NCBI GenBank assembly: GCA_028279305.1
Contig: JANQOA010000181.1
Coordinates: 1-40,925 of the forward strand
Length of the DNA stretch: 40,925 nt
Reading direction: 5' to 3'
Source: Pseudomonadales bacterium
GTDB lineage: Bacteria > Pseudomonadota > Gammaproteobacteria > Pseudomonadales > Azotimanducaceae
Notes under the pieces: model-generated
What the model was told of the DNA's origin: nothing
Database searches by the model: none
What the model saw: the letters and a program-made list of their open reading frames with translations, nothing else
Program-made: the position numbers and the translations under genes
Shown here: positions 23,439-32,072 of the stretch, in pieces
Numbering within the stretch: the first letter of the stretch is position 1
Layout: every line of letters begins with the position of its first letter

Positions 23439-24634
23439 AATTCCTTATCCATAAATTGTTTAACTTCCACGGGCTGGCCCTGTTCAATTGACGCCTGGGC
23501 CGCCGCTCCGGTGACCACCGACCACAAGGCATCTTCACCGCTGGGCCCGGAATTACTGCCGCTGAGCAGATCGTCGACAAACGCCACGTGTTCATAGAAG
23601 GTGGAGCCATGGTGACCGGCCCGGTGTATGTGCGGCGCATAGTGCGGCTGCACCGACCGGGAGGTGCCGTGATCACCCAGCCAGACATCAACCTGGTTAC
23701 GGGTTTCTTCGCCGAGCCGGGCGGATTCGCTGGCGAACAGGCGGCCGCGGTCGCCGCACACAGTCAGCTCTTCAACCGAACCGGGCACAAACATGCACAG
23801 GTTGAAGTTGCCCTGCACCCCATTTTCATACTCAATCAGCACCGAGGCCTGATCAAGCCCGTCCGCGCCTTCTCCCCGATACTCAAATGATTTGAAGTTC
23901 ACCGCCTGGGCGCCGTTGGCAAACACCCGCCGCGGCCGGGAACCGGCAAACAGGTTCAACAGGTCAAAATAGTGGCAACACTTTTCGATCAGGGTGCCGC
24001 CGGTGAACTTGTTGAATTTGTTCCACTGGTCAACTTTGTCCAGAAACGGAAAGCGGTGCTCCACCATGGACACGCTGTGTACCCTGCCGATGGACTGCTG
24101 CTGCAGGACTTCGGCAATAGCTTCCTGGTATACGGCTTTGTAGCGGTACTGCAGACCAATCCGGGTCAGTGCATTGTGGGCGTCCAGCAGGCTGCACACC
24201 TCAACAGCGTCAGCCACCGTGGTGGCGATGGGCTTTTCGATGAAGATGGCCTTCCCGCACCCCGCCAGCTCCCGCAGCACCGGCAGATGGGTAAAGTTGG
24301 GTGAACAGATAAAGACCGCGTCCACCGCGGTGTCCTGCAGAATTTCACCAACATCTTCATAGACAGGCAGCTCCACGCCCATTTTGGCGGCACTGCGCTG
24401 TGCGAATTGCACACTTTTGGGCGCCGGGTCGTAAACGCCGGTCACTCTGGCGCGGCCTTCCAGAATGGTGTTGCGGATATGTTCCTGACCCATGTTGCCG
24501 CAGCCGATGACGGCAAAGCCAAATTGCGGTTCAGGCGCCCTTGAAAGGTAGCGGTCGCCGTCCGGCAGATAGTCGAATGCACCCCGGGTAAACACCCGGC
24601 GCGTGGATATCTCGTCCTTGTCTTCCTCTCCCAT
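23426..24634 (-). CDS. Gfo/Idh/MocA-family oxidoreductase
   Basis: About 402 residues. The NAD(P) Rossmann motif is VIGCGNMGQEH (Gly44, 46, 49), EKPIATT at 133-139 is the family signature, and GGTLIEKCCHYFDL at 212-224 holds the conserved active-site His221. A polar N-terminal arm of about 35 residues precedes the fold. Relatives oxidise sugars or cleave glycosides by an NAD-dependent redox route; NAD-dependent sulfoquinovosidases (GH188, as I recall) have this fold. First in a sulfonate and sugar operon, it may release sulfoquinovose from its glyceride or oxidise the sugar. The start is uncertain: ATG 24634, GTG 24652 (GGAG four bases before), ATG 24703 and ATG 24721 are all in frame. The divergent LysR gene argues for a downstream one. 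Confidence 0.8.
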   Translation of the reverse strand: MGEEDKDEISTRRVFTRGAFDYLPDGDRYLSRAPEPQFGFAVIGCGNMGQEHIRNTILEGRARVTGVYDPAPKSVQFAQRSAAKMGVELPVYEDVGEILQDTAVDAVFICSPNFTHLPVLRELAGCGKAIFIEKPIATTVADAVEVCSLLDAHNALTRIGLQYRYKAVYQEAIAEVLQQQSIGRVHSVSMVEHRFPFLDKVDQWNKFNKFTGGTLIEKCCHYFDLLNLFAGSRPRRVFANGAQAVNFKSFEYRGEGADGLDQASVLIEYENGVQGNFNLCMFVPGSVEELTVCGDRGRLFASESARLGEETRNQVDVWLGDHGTSRSVQPHYAPHIHRAGHHGSTFYEHVAFVDDLLSGSNSGPSGEDALWSVVTGAAAQASIEQGQPVEVKQFMDKELCRT

Positions 24635-24713
24635 GACAGCCCGTTTGCCCACAGCACTCCAGAGCGAGATGTTATCGCAAGAAAAACCGTTTATTATTTC
24701 CATATCGAGAATA

Positions 24714-24726
24714 ATTGCCATTCAAT
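24714..24726. promoter_or_regulatory. ATTG-N5-CAAT dyad in the LysR intergenic region
   Basis: A 13-bp dyad lies between the LysR gene and the divergent operon, of the size of LysR-type binding boxes. It overlaps the most upstream possible start of the Gfo/Idh/MocA gene, another reason to prefer a downstream start. The match is short and could be chance. Confidence 0.3.
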
Positions 24727-24742
24727 TTGTCATGGATTTTTC

Positions 24743-25621
24743 ATGATCGACCCGAAACAGCTGGCCTACTTTGTTGCCGTATACCAGCACGGCAGCTTTC
24801 ATGCCGCGGCCGCCGCCGCCGGTACTTCCCAGAGCGCCATGACCAAACATGTGCAACGCCTGGAGGAACGCCTGGGGGTCAAATTGTTCAACCGCACCAC
24901 GCGCAAGGTCGAAGCGACGGATATAGCGCGGCAACTGGTGCTGCAGGCTGAAGCATCGCTACAGTCGCTGCAGGCTTTTGAAGCTGAAGCGCGCCTGCTG
25001 GGCAGCGGCGAGTTGGGCTCGCTGCGGGTCGGCGCCATTGCCCTTGCGTCCGAAACGCTGGTGACGCCGGCGCTGGCCCGGCTGGCCCGCTCCAACCCGG
25101 ATCTGGAAGTGGAGGTGGTGGTCGGCAGTGAAGATGTCTACCGGGATCTGGCCACCGGACGCTGCGACGTGGTAATCGGTGATGAGGCCAATTTCTCTTC
25201 CTCGCCATACGCCGGAGCACTGCGTATGAACAGTATCCGGCGGGAGCCGTTGCGTATAGTGCTGCGCCGGGGCCATCCGGCTGCCCAGGCTGACGTGCAC
25301 ACGCTGTTAACCCGTTACCCCTGGGCTATCCCAAGCCGCTACTTCAACGAAAACGAACTGTTCAGCAATTTGAAGAGCCATATGGCCAAAGCCCGGCACT
25401 ATCGCTTAACCAGCCTCACCGCGTGTTTAAGCCTGGCCGAGGCCAGTGACGTGGTCACCCTGGCGCCGGACTCCCTGGTCAGCGCCGGCAGTTCACCCTA
25501 CCGCCTGGTGCCTTCACCCGTGGACATCAACCTGACCATTCACTTTGCCCTGTTCACCATCGCCGCCAATTCACCGACGCCCGCCGTAAGGGCGCTGCAG
25601 AGCGCGCTGACAAGAGGTTAA
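24743..25621 (+). CDS. LysR-family transcriptional regulator
   Basis: This 292-residue LTTR has an N-terminal winged helix at about 4-62 (QLAYFVAVYQHGSFHAAAAA, SQSAMTKHVQRLEERLGVKLFNRTTRKVE) and a periplasmic-binding-like effector domain from about 90. It is transcribed away from the five-gene minus-strand operon, the standard arrangement for a regulator of that operon. The effector is likely the imported substrate or an intermediate. Its TAA stop is embedded in a 12-bp palindrome AACGGTACCGTT (25620-25631). Confidence 0.9.
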   Translation: MIDPKQLAYFVAVYQHGSFHAAAAAAGTSQSAMTKHVQRLEERLGVKLFNRTTRKVEATDIARQLVLQAEASLQSLQAFEAEARLLGSGELGSLRVGAIALASETLVTPALARLARSNPDLEVEVVVGSEDVYRDLATGRCDVVIGDEANFSSSPYAGALRMNSIRREPLRIVLRRGHPAAQADVHTLLTRYPWAIPSRYFNENELFSNLKSHMAKARHYRLTSLTACLSLAEASDVVTLAPDSLVSAGSSPYRLVPSPVDINLTIHFALFTIAANSPTPAVRALQSALTRG

Positions 25622-25655
25622 CGGTACCGTTGCACGGCAGCGGCTGAGAGCACGG

Positions 25656-25679
25656 AGACTGTGAGCTGGCGCACAGTCT
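25656..25679. promoter_or_regulatory. Inverted repeat between LysR and histidine kinase genes
   Basis: AGACTGTG and CACAGTCT are exact complements separated by 8 bases. With the 12-bp palindrome at 25620-25631 they occupy the 121-bp gap. No T-run follows. TATACT at 25706-25711 may be the -10 box of the kinase operon, so this repeat could be an operator upstream of it. Confidence 0.4.
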
Positions 25680-25742
25680 GCACCGCAGGCACAGCGGGCC
25701 TTTTCTATACTGAATAGATCTAGCGGTGGAACGTCTACACGT

Positions 25743-28151
25743 TTGCAGGGTGTGAACAGCACAAGACAGCAGCACAACGGCTTCCGGCACCTGCGGGTGA
25801 CGGCACTGTTGCTGTGCGCCTTTGCCGGCAGTGTCGGGCCGGCAAGCGCCTGGGCCGTCACTGACCTGGCGCACGACGCCAGATCCGCCGGTTACGTGAG
25901 CCTGGAGAACCTGCAATGGGCGCCGGCGCAAGGCGAAAACACGGCGGTGGGCGCGGCGCATTCAGTAGCTGACGTATTTGATGACAAATTTTTCCGGCGC
26001 TTTAAAGCCTACGGCGGCCAACAATTTGACAGTGGGGACATCTGGTTCAAGACTGAACTCACGCACCTGGATGCCAGCGGCCCGCGCTATCTGAAACTGG
26101 GTGATCCGCGCCTGCTGGCGTCTGAAATCTGGGTGCGCGCGGGACAACGCTGGCAGCGGCTGTCAGCGGAAGGACCTGCCGCAGGGCTGGGCGTGCACAC
26201 CGGTTCATTCCCGAACGTGACCGTAAAGCTGCCGGAGACGCCGGGGACCGCCACGCTGCTGGTGCGGCAGACCTCCACGGTACCATTCGTCGGCACCCTG
26301 GAGCTGTACGATAGTCTGAGCTTCCGCGCCGCCACCCGCATGGCATTGTTCGGCGGCGGGGCCGGCTTCGGCGCGCTGCTGATCTTAACCGTCTATGCCT
26401 TTTTTATCGCTGCGCTGACCCGCGACCGGTTGTATGGCTTGTTGGGCGCACATTGCCTGGCGATGCTGATTTTCCTCTTTCATTATATGGGTTACTCGCG
26501 CCCGATCATGTGGGGCGACCTGGTAGCGCTGGACTATACCGTGACGGTGTCAGCGCCGTTTTTTGTATTTGCCAGTTATCTGGTGTTCTGCCGCTCGTTT
26601 CTGGGGTTCACGGCAAACATCTGGTACCGCATACCGCTGTACTGCTCCATGCTGGCCGGCGGTCTGTTCATGGCTGGGCTCCAGGCGCCGCAGTTGTACA
26701 CCGCCGCCACCGCCCTGGGCGGCGTGGCCTGCTGCGCCATGACCGTCGTTTCGCTGATTATGGGCTTGCGCGGCAACAGACGCGGCTGGCACTACCTGAT
26801 TGCCAATTCATTTTCATTTATCGGCGGCACCGCTTCGATTCTGGATGCAGTGTTCGGCCTCGGCCATCCGGGTATCGGCAATGTGCTGATGCTGGTGGGC
26901 ACGGATCTGACCGTATTCTGCCTGGTGATGATTCTGGCCGGACACATCAGAGTGCTGCAGCGGCAGAACAAAGACGCTAACCTGCGTGAAGAAGCAGCAC
27001 GCCAGGCTGCCCAGAATGCCCACGCCGTTGCGGCCCAAAAAAGCGCTTTTCTGGCCACCATGAGCCATGAAATCCGCACGCCCATGAACGGTGTGCTGGG
27101 GATGTCGGAGCTGCTTGCCGCAACCCGCCTGGATGCTGAACAGAGCAGCTACGTGGATGCGATAGGCCGCTCCGGCACCACCCTGATGGCCATTCTTGAC
27201 GATATTCTGGACTATTCGAAATTTGAATCCGGCAACTTCAACTTTGAGCAGGTTGAAGTAGACCTGGTACAGCTGATTGACGACGTCAGCCTCAGCGCCC
27301 GGGAACAGGTGCAGCACAAGAGTGTAGCCATCCAAGCGGATCTGGCCCCCGGAGTGCCCCGGTGGGTGTGTTCCGATCCGACCCGGCTGCGGCAGATCAT
27401 CAGCAACCTGGTAAACAACGCCATTAAGTTCACTGAACAGGGTTATATACGCCTGCAGGTCTGCCCGGCTGAGAACGGTGTCGAATTCATCATCACCGAT
27501 ACGGGAATCGGCATGGACCAACAGGAGTTGGCCTCGCTGTTCGAACGCTTCAAGCAGGCTGACTCATCCATCACCCGCAAATACGGCGGCTCCGGCCTGG
27601 GTTTATCCATCTGCAAATTGCTGACGGAAGCGATGGGGGGCAGCATTACCGTAAACACGCGCAAGGGGCTGGGTTCCACCTTCACGGTCCGCTTGCCGCT
27701 GGCCGAGGCGCAGCAGCCGGTACAGCAGCGGCAGGCCTCCGGCAACACCGCCACCGACACACCGCTGAGCGGCTGCAACATACTTGTCGCTGAAGACAAC
27801 AGCACAAACCAGCTGGTGGTGCGCAAACTGTTAACCCAGGCGGGAGCTGCGGTGACGGTTGTGGAAAACGGCCAGCAGGCCGTGCAGGCGGCTGCACAAC
27901 AGGCGTTTGACGTGGTACTCATGGATTGTGAGATGCCCGTCATGGACGGTTATACCGCCACCCGGGAAATCCGCGCCGCTGAGGCGGACGGCCGGCGCAC
28001 GCCAATCATCGCCGCAACCGCCCACGTCACCAGCGAATACCGCAATCTGGCAAGAGAGGCGGGTATGGACGGTTATATCGCTAAACCGCTGAGACGGGAC
28101 AAGCTGCTCAACACGCTCAAACAACTGGTGTTAGACTCTCCCCAGCACTGA
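25743..28151 (+). CDS. Hybrid sensor histidine kinase with 7TMR-DISM sensor and receiver domain
   Basis: 802 residues: signal-like hydrophobic N-terminus (about 18-38), periplasmic 7TMR-DISM extracellular domain at about 45-195, seven membrane helices at about 200-400, coiled segment 405-435, HisKA with His442 (SHEIRTP), HATPase with N-box NLVNNAIKF (555-563), DTGIGM and GGSGLGLSI, then a receiver domain with acidic pocket AEDN (683-686), phospho-acceptor Asp728 and Lys781. DISM sensors are thought to bind carbohydrates or other small ligands. No separate response regulator or Hpt protein lies nearby, so the output is unknown. The start is TTG 25743 or GTG 25752; neither has a strong ribosome site. 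The RDD gene follows after 5 bp, implying one operon. Confidence 0.9.
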   Translation: MQGVNSTRQQHNGFRHLRVTALLLCAFAGSVGPASAWAVTDLAHDARSAGYVSLENLQWAPAQGENTAVGAAHSVADVFDDKFFRRFKAYGGQQFDSGDIWFKTELTHLDASGPRYLKLGDPRLLASEIWVRAGQRWQRLSAEGPAAGLGVHTGSFPNVTVKLPETPGTATLLVRQTSTVPFVGTLELYDSLSFRAATRMALFGGGAGFGALLILTVYAFFIAALTRDRLYGLLGAHCLAMLIFLFHYMGYSRPIMWGDLVALDYTVTVSAPFFVFASYLVFCRSFLGFTANIWYRIPLYCSMLAGGLFMAGLQAPQLYTAATALGGVACCAMTVVSLIMGLRGNRRGWHYLIANSFSFIGGTASILDAVFGLGHPGIGNVLMLVGTDLTVFCLVMILAGHIRVLQRQNKDANLREEAARQAAQNAHAVAAQKSAFLATMSHEIRTPMNGVLGMSELLAATRLDAEQSSYVDAIGRSGTTLMAILDDILDYSKFESGNFNFEQVEVDLVQLIDDVSLSAREQVQHKSVAIQADLAPGVPRWVCSDPTRLRQIISNLVNNAIKFTEQGYIRLQVCPAENGVEFIITDTGIGMDQQELASLFERFKQADSSITRKYGGSGLGLSICKLLTEAMGGSITVNTRKGLGSTFTVRLPLAEAQQPVQQRQASGNTATDTPLSGCNILVAEDNSTNQLVVRKLLTQAGAAVTVVENGQQAVQAAAQQAFDVVLMDCEMPVMDGYTATREIRAAEADGRRTPIIAATAHVTSEYRNLAREAGMDGYIAKPLRRDKLLNTLKQLVLDSPQH

Positions 28152-28156
28152 GATAG

Positions 28157-28927
28157 ATGATGAGCGAAACCTTTCAGATCACCAGCACCACCGGTGTGGA
28201 TGTCAACGTCTGCATTGCCGGTCCCGGCGCCCGCAGCTACGCGTTTGTTGTCGACTGGCATATCCGCCTGGTGCTGGCCATGGCCTGGTTTGTGATTGCC
28301 GCCCTGCTTTACAGCGGTACGCTGGAATTGATCGACGCGGAATCTCCGGCGTTCAGCGGCTACTTTTTTGTTGTCCTGCTGCCCGCCATCGCCATCTACG
28401 CCCTTTACCACCCGGTGCTCGAAGTATTAATGGCCGGCCGCACACCCGGCAAGCGGATTGCCGGCGTAAGGATTGTGACCACGGACGCCCAGGTGCCGGG
28501 GGTGCTGGCACTGCTGATCCGCAATGTGCTGCGGCTGGTTGACAGTCTGCCGTTCGGTTACGTGGTCGGGCTGATCAGCACCGTTGCCACCGCACGCAGC
28601 GTGCGAATCGGCGACCTTGCCGCCGGCACCCTGCTGGCTTATGAAAACACTCAACAGGCCGCGCCCGCGCCCGGCTTCAGCCTGCAGCCCGCCCTGGCCG
28701 AGGGGCACAACGGTTCCGTAGATCGCTTCGGCGTGGATGCTGAAGCCATTGCAAAAACCGAACTGGTGCAGGATCTGGTGGAGCGCTGGCAGCAGCTGGC
28801 ACCCGAGAAGCGGCAGCAACTGGCGGCCAAACTGCTGAACCAGCTTGCGCCTGAACAAGCGGCGCCGCACGGACCGCAGACTGCTGACGAAAAATTGAAG
28901 CAGCAGCTGCAGGCGTTGCTGCGGTAG
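28157..28927 (+). CDS. RDD-family membrane protein
   Basis: The protein has 256 residues. An N-terminal beta-like stretch is followed by RSYAFVVD (the Arg and Asp of the RDD name), three to four helices, and the diagnostic loop GRTPGKRIAGVRIV near 93-106. The C-terminal 80 residues are soluble, Gln-rich and likely coiled-coil (ELVQDLVERWQQLAPEKRQQ). RDD proteins have been linked to ion or osmolyte stress, but the function here is unknown. It sits between the kinase and the SpoIIM-family gene (5-bp gaps each side), a common partner set of MoxR/DUF58 clusters. Confidence 0.85.
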   Translation: MMSETFQITSTTGVDVNVCIAGPGARSYAFVVDWHIRLVLAMAWFVIAALLYSGTLELIDAESPAFSGYFFVVLLPAIAIYALYHPVLEVLMAGRTPGKRIAGVRIVTTDAQVPGVLALLIRNVLRLVDSLPFGYVVGLISTVATARSVRIGDLAAGTLLAYENTQQAAPAPGFSLQPALAEGHNGSVDRFGVDAEAIAKTELVQDLVERWQQLAPEKRQQLAAKLLNQLAPEQAAPHGPQTADEKLKQQLQALLR

Positions 28928-28932
28928 CTCAG

Positions 28933-29946
28933 TTGGCGGTATCCGAACAACAATCCCCCGGCAGCCACCAGGCCTGGCTGGAGGCGCGCAACCCGGAGTG
29001 GCAGCACATCGAACAGAGTCTGCCGGCGCTGGCCGACGACAAACCCATTCAGCCCCGGGAAATCGAACTGGCGATGCGCCGCTACCCGGAACTGGCTCGC
29101 GATCTGGCCATTGCCCGGCGCACCGCCGCCGGCTCCAAGCTGACCGCTTATCTGGAATACCTGTATCAGAATCTGTACCGGGCCCTTTACCGGCAGCCGC
29201 GGCTGACCCGGGACGACGTGCGCTACTTTGCCCAGAGCGAGGTACCGGCTGCGGTGTATCTGCTGCGCTGGCATATTTTCAGCGTGGCGGTGGGATTTGT
29301 GCTGGCCGCGGCAGCGGGTTGGTGGCTGGTCTCAAGTTATCCTGAACTGGCGGCACTGTTTGCGTCGGAAGAAATGATCAACGGCGTGCAGAACGGCGAG
29401 CTGTGGACCGACGGTCTGTTGAACATTATTCCATCCTCCATCCTTTCAGTGCAGATCTTTACCAACAACATCATGGTGGCATTAACCGCGCTGAGCCTGG
29501 GCGTGCTGTACGGCATTGGGACAATATACATCATCGGCCTGAACGGCCTGATGCTGGGCGGTGTCTTTGCCTTTGTCGCAGCTTATGGTATGGACGACAA
29601 CCTGTTGAATTTTATTGCCGCTCACGGGCCCGTGGAGCTGAGTGTTATCGTCATCGCAGGCGCTATCGGCTTCTACGCAGGCGAATCCCTGGCCCGGCCC
29701 GGCCAGCGCAGCCGCGGCCAGGCTTTTCAGGCGGCCGTAAAACTGGGCAGCAAGCTGATGCTGGTGTGTGTCATTTTCCTCATCGGCGCCGGTCTGATCG
29801 AAGGTTATATCTCACCGGACCCGGCATTCGGGTTCACCACCCGGGTCACTGTAGGCCTGCTGTACTGGGTGATATTTATTTACACGCTGATGGGATTCAG
29901 ACTACATTGGCGGCATGGATCCGGCCGCCAACACAGCCAACGCTGA
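28933..29946 (+). CDS. SpoIIM-family (DUF95) membrane protein
   Basis: 337 residues. A soluble N-terminal helical region at about 1-105 is followed by about six helices, with the conserved [22 protein letters not shown] near 233-254 typical of stage II sporulation M-like proteins. The name does not imply sporulation; in gammaproteobacteria these occur with RDD, MoxR and DUF58 genes. The only start after the RDD stop that keeps the N-terminal domain is TTG 28933, six bases after that stop, implying translational coupling. Its last 32 bp overlap the next gene. Confidence 0.85.
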   Translation: MAVSEQQSPGSHQAWLEARNPEWQHIEQSLPALADDKPIQPREIELAMRRYPELARDLAIARRTAAGSKLTAYLEYLYQNLYRALYRQPRLTRDDVRYFAQSEVPAAVYLLRWHIFSVAVGFVLAAAAGWWLVSSYPELAALFASEEMINGVQNGELWTDGLLNIIPSSILSVQIFTNNIMVALTALSLGVLYGIGTIYIIGLNGLMLGGVFAFVAAYGMDDNLLNFIAAHGPVELSVIVIAGAIGFYAGESLARPGQRSRGQAFQAAVKLGSKLMLVCVIFLIGAGLIEGYISPDPAFGFTTRVTVGLLYWVIFIYTLMGFRLHWRHGSGRQHSQR

Positions 29947-30295
29947 AGCCTTCTACCACCTGATGTTCAACGAGTGCCAGCCGCGCCTGGCGGTTGAGCG
30001 CTACGTGGGAGCCACTTACACCCAGCACAATCCGGAAGTCGCTGACGGCAAAGCGGCGTTTATCGAATATTTTGAGCGTATGGCTGAGGCATACCCGGGC
30101 AAAACCGTGTATTTCAAACGCAGGATAGCCCAGGACAACTATGTTGTGCTGCATTGCCACCAGGTGTGGCCGGGAGACCAGGAATACGCCGGGATCGATA
30201 TCTTCCGTTTCGACGAAAACGGTAAAATTGTTGAGCACTGGGATGTCTTGCAGGTCATTCCCGACACCGCTGCCCACGACAACACCATGTTTTGA
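29915..30295 (+). CDS. SnoaL-like (NTF2-fold) protein
   Basis: A 126-residue small cone-shaped alpha+beta protein has [24 protein letters not shown] and a C-terminal [19 protein letters not shown], both hallmarks of SnoaL-like predicted ester cyclase or aldol-type proteins. The substrate is unknown. It starts inside the SpoIIM-family gene (32-bp overlap, different frame) and ends one base before the thioesterase start, so all are probably co-translated. It has no obvious link to the membrane genes before it. Confidence 0.82.
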   Translation: MDPAANTANAEAFYHLMFNECQPRLAVERYVGATYTQHNPEVADGKAAFIEYFERMAEAYPGKTVYFKRRIAQDNYVVLHCHQVWPGDQEYAGIDIFRFDENGKIVEHWDVLQVIPDTAAHDNTMF

Positions 30296-30296
30296 C

Positions 30297-30752
30297 GTGT
30301 CCGCCGTACCCCCGGATTTTCAGCCGCTAGCCACCGGCAGCCCATTCAACCAGGCGGTGGGCCCGTTCCATTGCGCTCTGCGCGGAGACCACTTGATCAT
30401 CGGCCTGTTGATTGAGCAGAAACACTGCAACAGTGCCGGTAATCTGCACGGCGGCATGGTCAGTTCCATTGCAGACGTCGCGCTGGGGCATAACATCGGT
30501 CTGGCAATGGGCCGGCAGGCCGGCGCTGAGATTCGGAGTCTGTCCAGCGGCACCCCCAGGGCACCCATTGCCACCGTCAGCATGTCCACCGACTTTGCCG
30601 GTACCGCGCGTCTGGGCGACTGGGTGGAAGCGCATGTGGATGTGCAGCGTACCGGCCGTTCGCTGGCTTTTGCCAACGCCTACCTGGTACGCGGAGAGCA
30701 GCGCATTGCCCGCATCAGCGCGGTCTTCAGAATCCTCGCCGACCCGGCGTAA
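30297..30752 (+). CDS. PaaI-type hotdog-fold thioesterase
   Basis: 152 residues from GTG 30297, which is one base after the SnoaL-like stop. The hotdog fold has the PaaI signature NSAGNLHGGMVSSIADVALG (Asn, HGG and the acidic residue used to activate water), then STDFAGTARLGDWVEAHVDV. It would hydrolyse an acyl- or arylacyl-CoA. The frame is open upstream but overlaps the SnoaL-like gene out of frame, and those residues do not look like coding sequence of this family. It is convergent with the DUF58 gene, 5 bp away, leaving no space for a terminator. Confidence 0.83.
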   Translation: MSAVPPDFQPLATGSPFNQAVGPFHCALRGDHLIIGLLIEQKHCNSAGNLHGGMVSSIADVALGHNIGLAMGRQAGAEIRSLSSGTPRAPIATVSMSTDFAGTARLGDWVEAHVDVQRTGRSLAFANAYLVRGEQRIARISAVFRILADPA

Positions 30753-30757
30753 GGTGT

Positions 30758-32059
30758 CTAAATCCGGTGACTCTGTTTCAGTTGCTGGTAGAGCCGGTAG
30801 ACCCGCTGCTCCAACTCCGCAGCCGGTGTCACAACCGGGTGGGCGCCCATGCGGCGGGCGCCGCCGGCAACATTATTCACCGTGCGCTGATATTCATCCG
30901 CCGCCAGTTGCAGGTACGCATCCCGTTCCAGTTGCGCCGGTTGCTCGCCGAGCAGTGCAAGCTCTGCACTTAACAGGCTCACCACCACCGGCAAATGGCG
31001 GCGGCCCCACAGGCGCAGACTGCGGCCGAAATTACCGCTCAGGGACTGGCCGTACAAATCCGTCAACAGAATAATCAGGCTGCGGTGGGCGACCAGCCGG
31101 TCAACCTGCAGCGCCGCACTTAACATATCCGTTTCCACCTGTTCAGCCGGCACGCTGCTGACCGCGATGCGCACCTGCCGCGCCCCCAGCACACCCGCCG
31201 CCGGCGCCACCACCCGCAGCGGCTGTGCGGCGGCCACCACCAGCCCCACCTGATCCCCCTGTGCCACCGCACGCTGGGCAAAACGGCTGCACAGGTTGAC
31301 ATAATGTCCAAGCTGGCTGAGTCCATCTATCCGGGTGCGCGCGGTACGGCCGGCATCCACCACCAGCATAATCTGCAGATTCTGTTCTTCACTGCGGACC
31401 CGGGTGATTAACTTGCCGAGCTTGGCTGAGGCTTTCCAGTCCACCGCCTGGCGTGGATCTCCGGGCACGTAGTCACGCACATGGTGCAACTCCACGCCAC
31501 TGCCGATGTGTGCCGTCTGTGTGCCCGTACGCGTGTTACCCGCCAGGCCCTCAGCAGCACCTGCCAGGTCCGGAACCACTTCCAGGGTCTGCTCAATCTC
31601 AAGCGGCAACGGCCACCACGCCAGTCCCAGAGCCCCGGCCGTCCGGGCTGGTATCCGCGGCCAGGGAAATTCACCAAGCTCCGTGGCGCATACCAAAAAC
31701 TGCACGGCGCGGCTCTGCCCCCCGGCAAGCCTCAGCCGCCGGATGTTGTCCGCCGCCTCGCCGGCAAGCTCCACCCCGCCGGGCAGGCGCGGCACAAACT
31801 GCAGATCCTGAGCGCGGGGTTGGGGGTTATGAAAGTCACAGGTCAGTACTTCCTCACGACCCAGGTGCAAACGCCGGTCCCCGGTCAATTCAACCGTAAA
31901 GCGGATCTGCCGCATCCGCACCCACTCGTAGAGCAGGCCCAGCAGCCACACCGCCAGCAGATACCGCCACCAGCCGGCACCCTGTTCCAGCCATTGGCCG
32001 GCCACCCCCGCCAGACAGACGAGGGCCAATACCACAATGCTCAGCGCGGAAAGGTTCAT
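30758..32059 (-). CDS. DUF58 protein (VWA-like, MoxR partner)
   Basis: This 433-residue protein has two N-terminal helices (about 5-22 and 31-46), then an Ig-like region and the DUF58 hallmark GSGVELHHVRDYVPGDPRQ at 187-205, followed by DWKASAKLGKL, and a VWA-like segment starting MLVVDAGRT (Asp235). DUF58 proteins are encoded with MoxR AAA ATPases and are thought to serve as adaptors in assembling or activating membrane complexes. It is the last gene of a five-gene operon, 13 bp after MoxR. No ribosome site stands out. Confidence 0.88.
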   Translation of the reverse strand: MNLSALSIVVLALVCLAGVAGQWLEQGAGWWRYLLAVWLLGLLYEWVRMRQIRFTVELTGDRRLHLGREEVLTCDFHNPQPRAQDLQFVPRLPGGVELAGEAADNIRRLRLAGGQSRAVQFLVCATELGEFPWPRIPARTAGALGLAWWPLPLEIEQTLEVVPDLAGAAEGLAGNTRTGTQTAHIGSGVELHHVRDYVPGDPRQAVDWKASAKLGKLITRVRSEEQNLQIMLVVDAGRTARTRIDGLSQLGHYVNLCSRFAQRAVAQGDQVGLVVAAAQPLRVVAPAAGVLGARQVRIAVSSVPAEQVETDMLSAALQVDRLVAHRSLIILLTDLYGQSLSGNFGRSLRLWGRRHLPVVVSLLSAELALLGEQPAQLERDAYLQLAADEYQRTVNNVAGGARRMGAHPVVTPAAELEQRVYRLYQQLKQSHRI

Positions 32060-32072
32060 GCCGTGGGGCCGG

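Noticed and set aside
28933-29946. Sporulation function from the SpoIIM match
   Set aside because: Outer-membrane proteins show a Gram-negative host, and SpoIIM-like proteins are common in non-sporulating bacteria beside MoxR genes.
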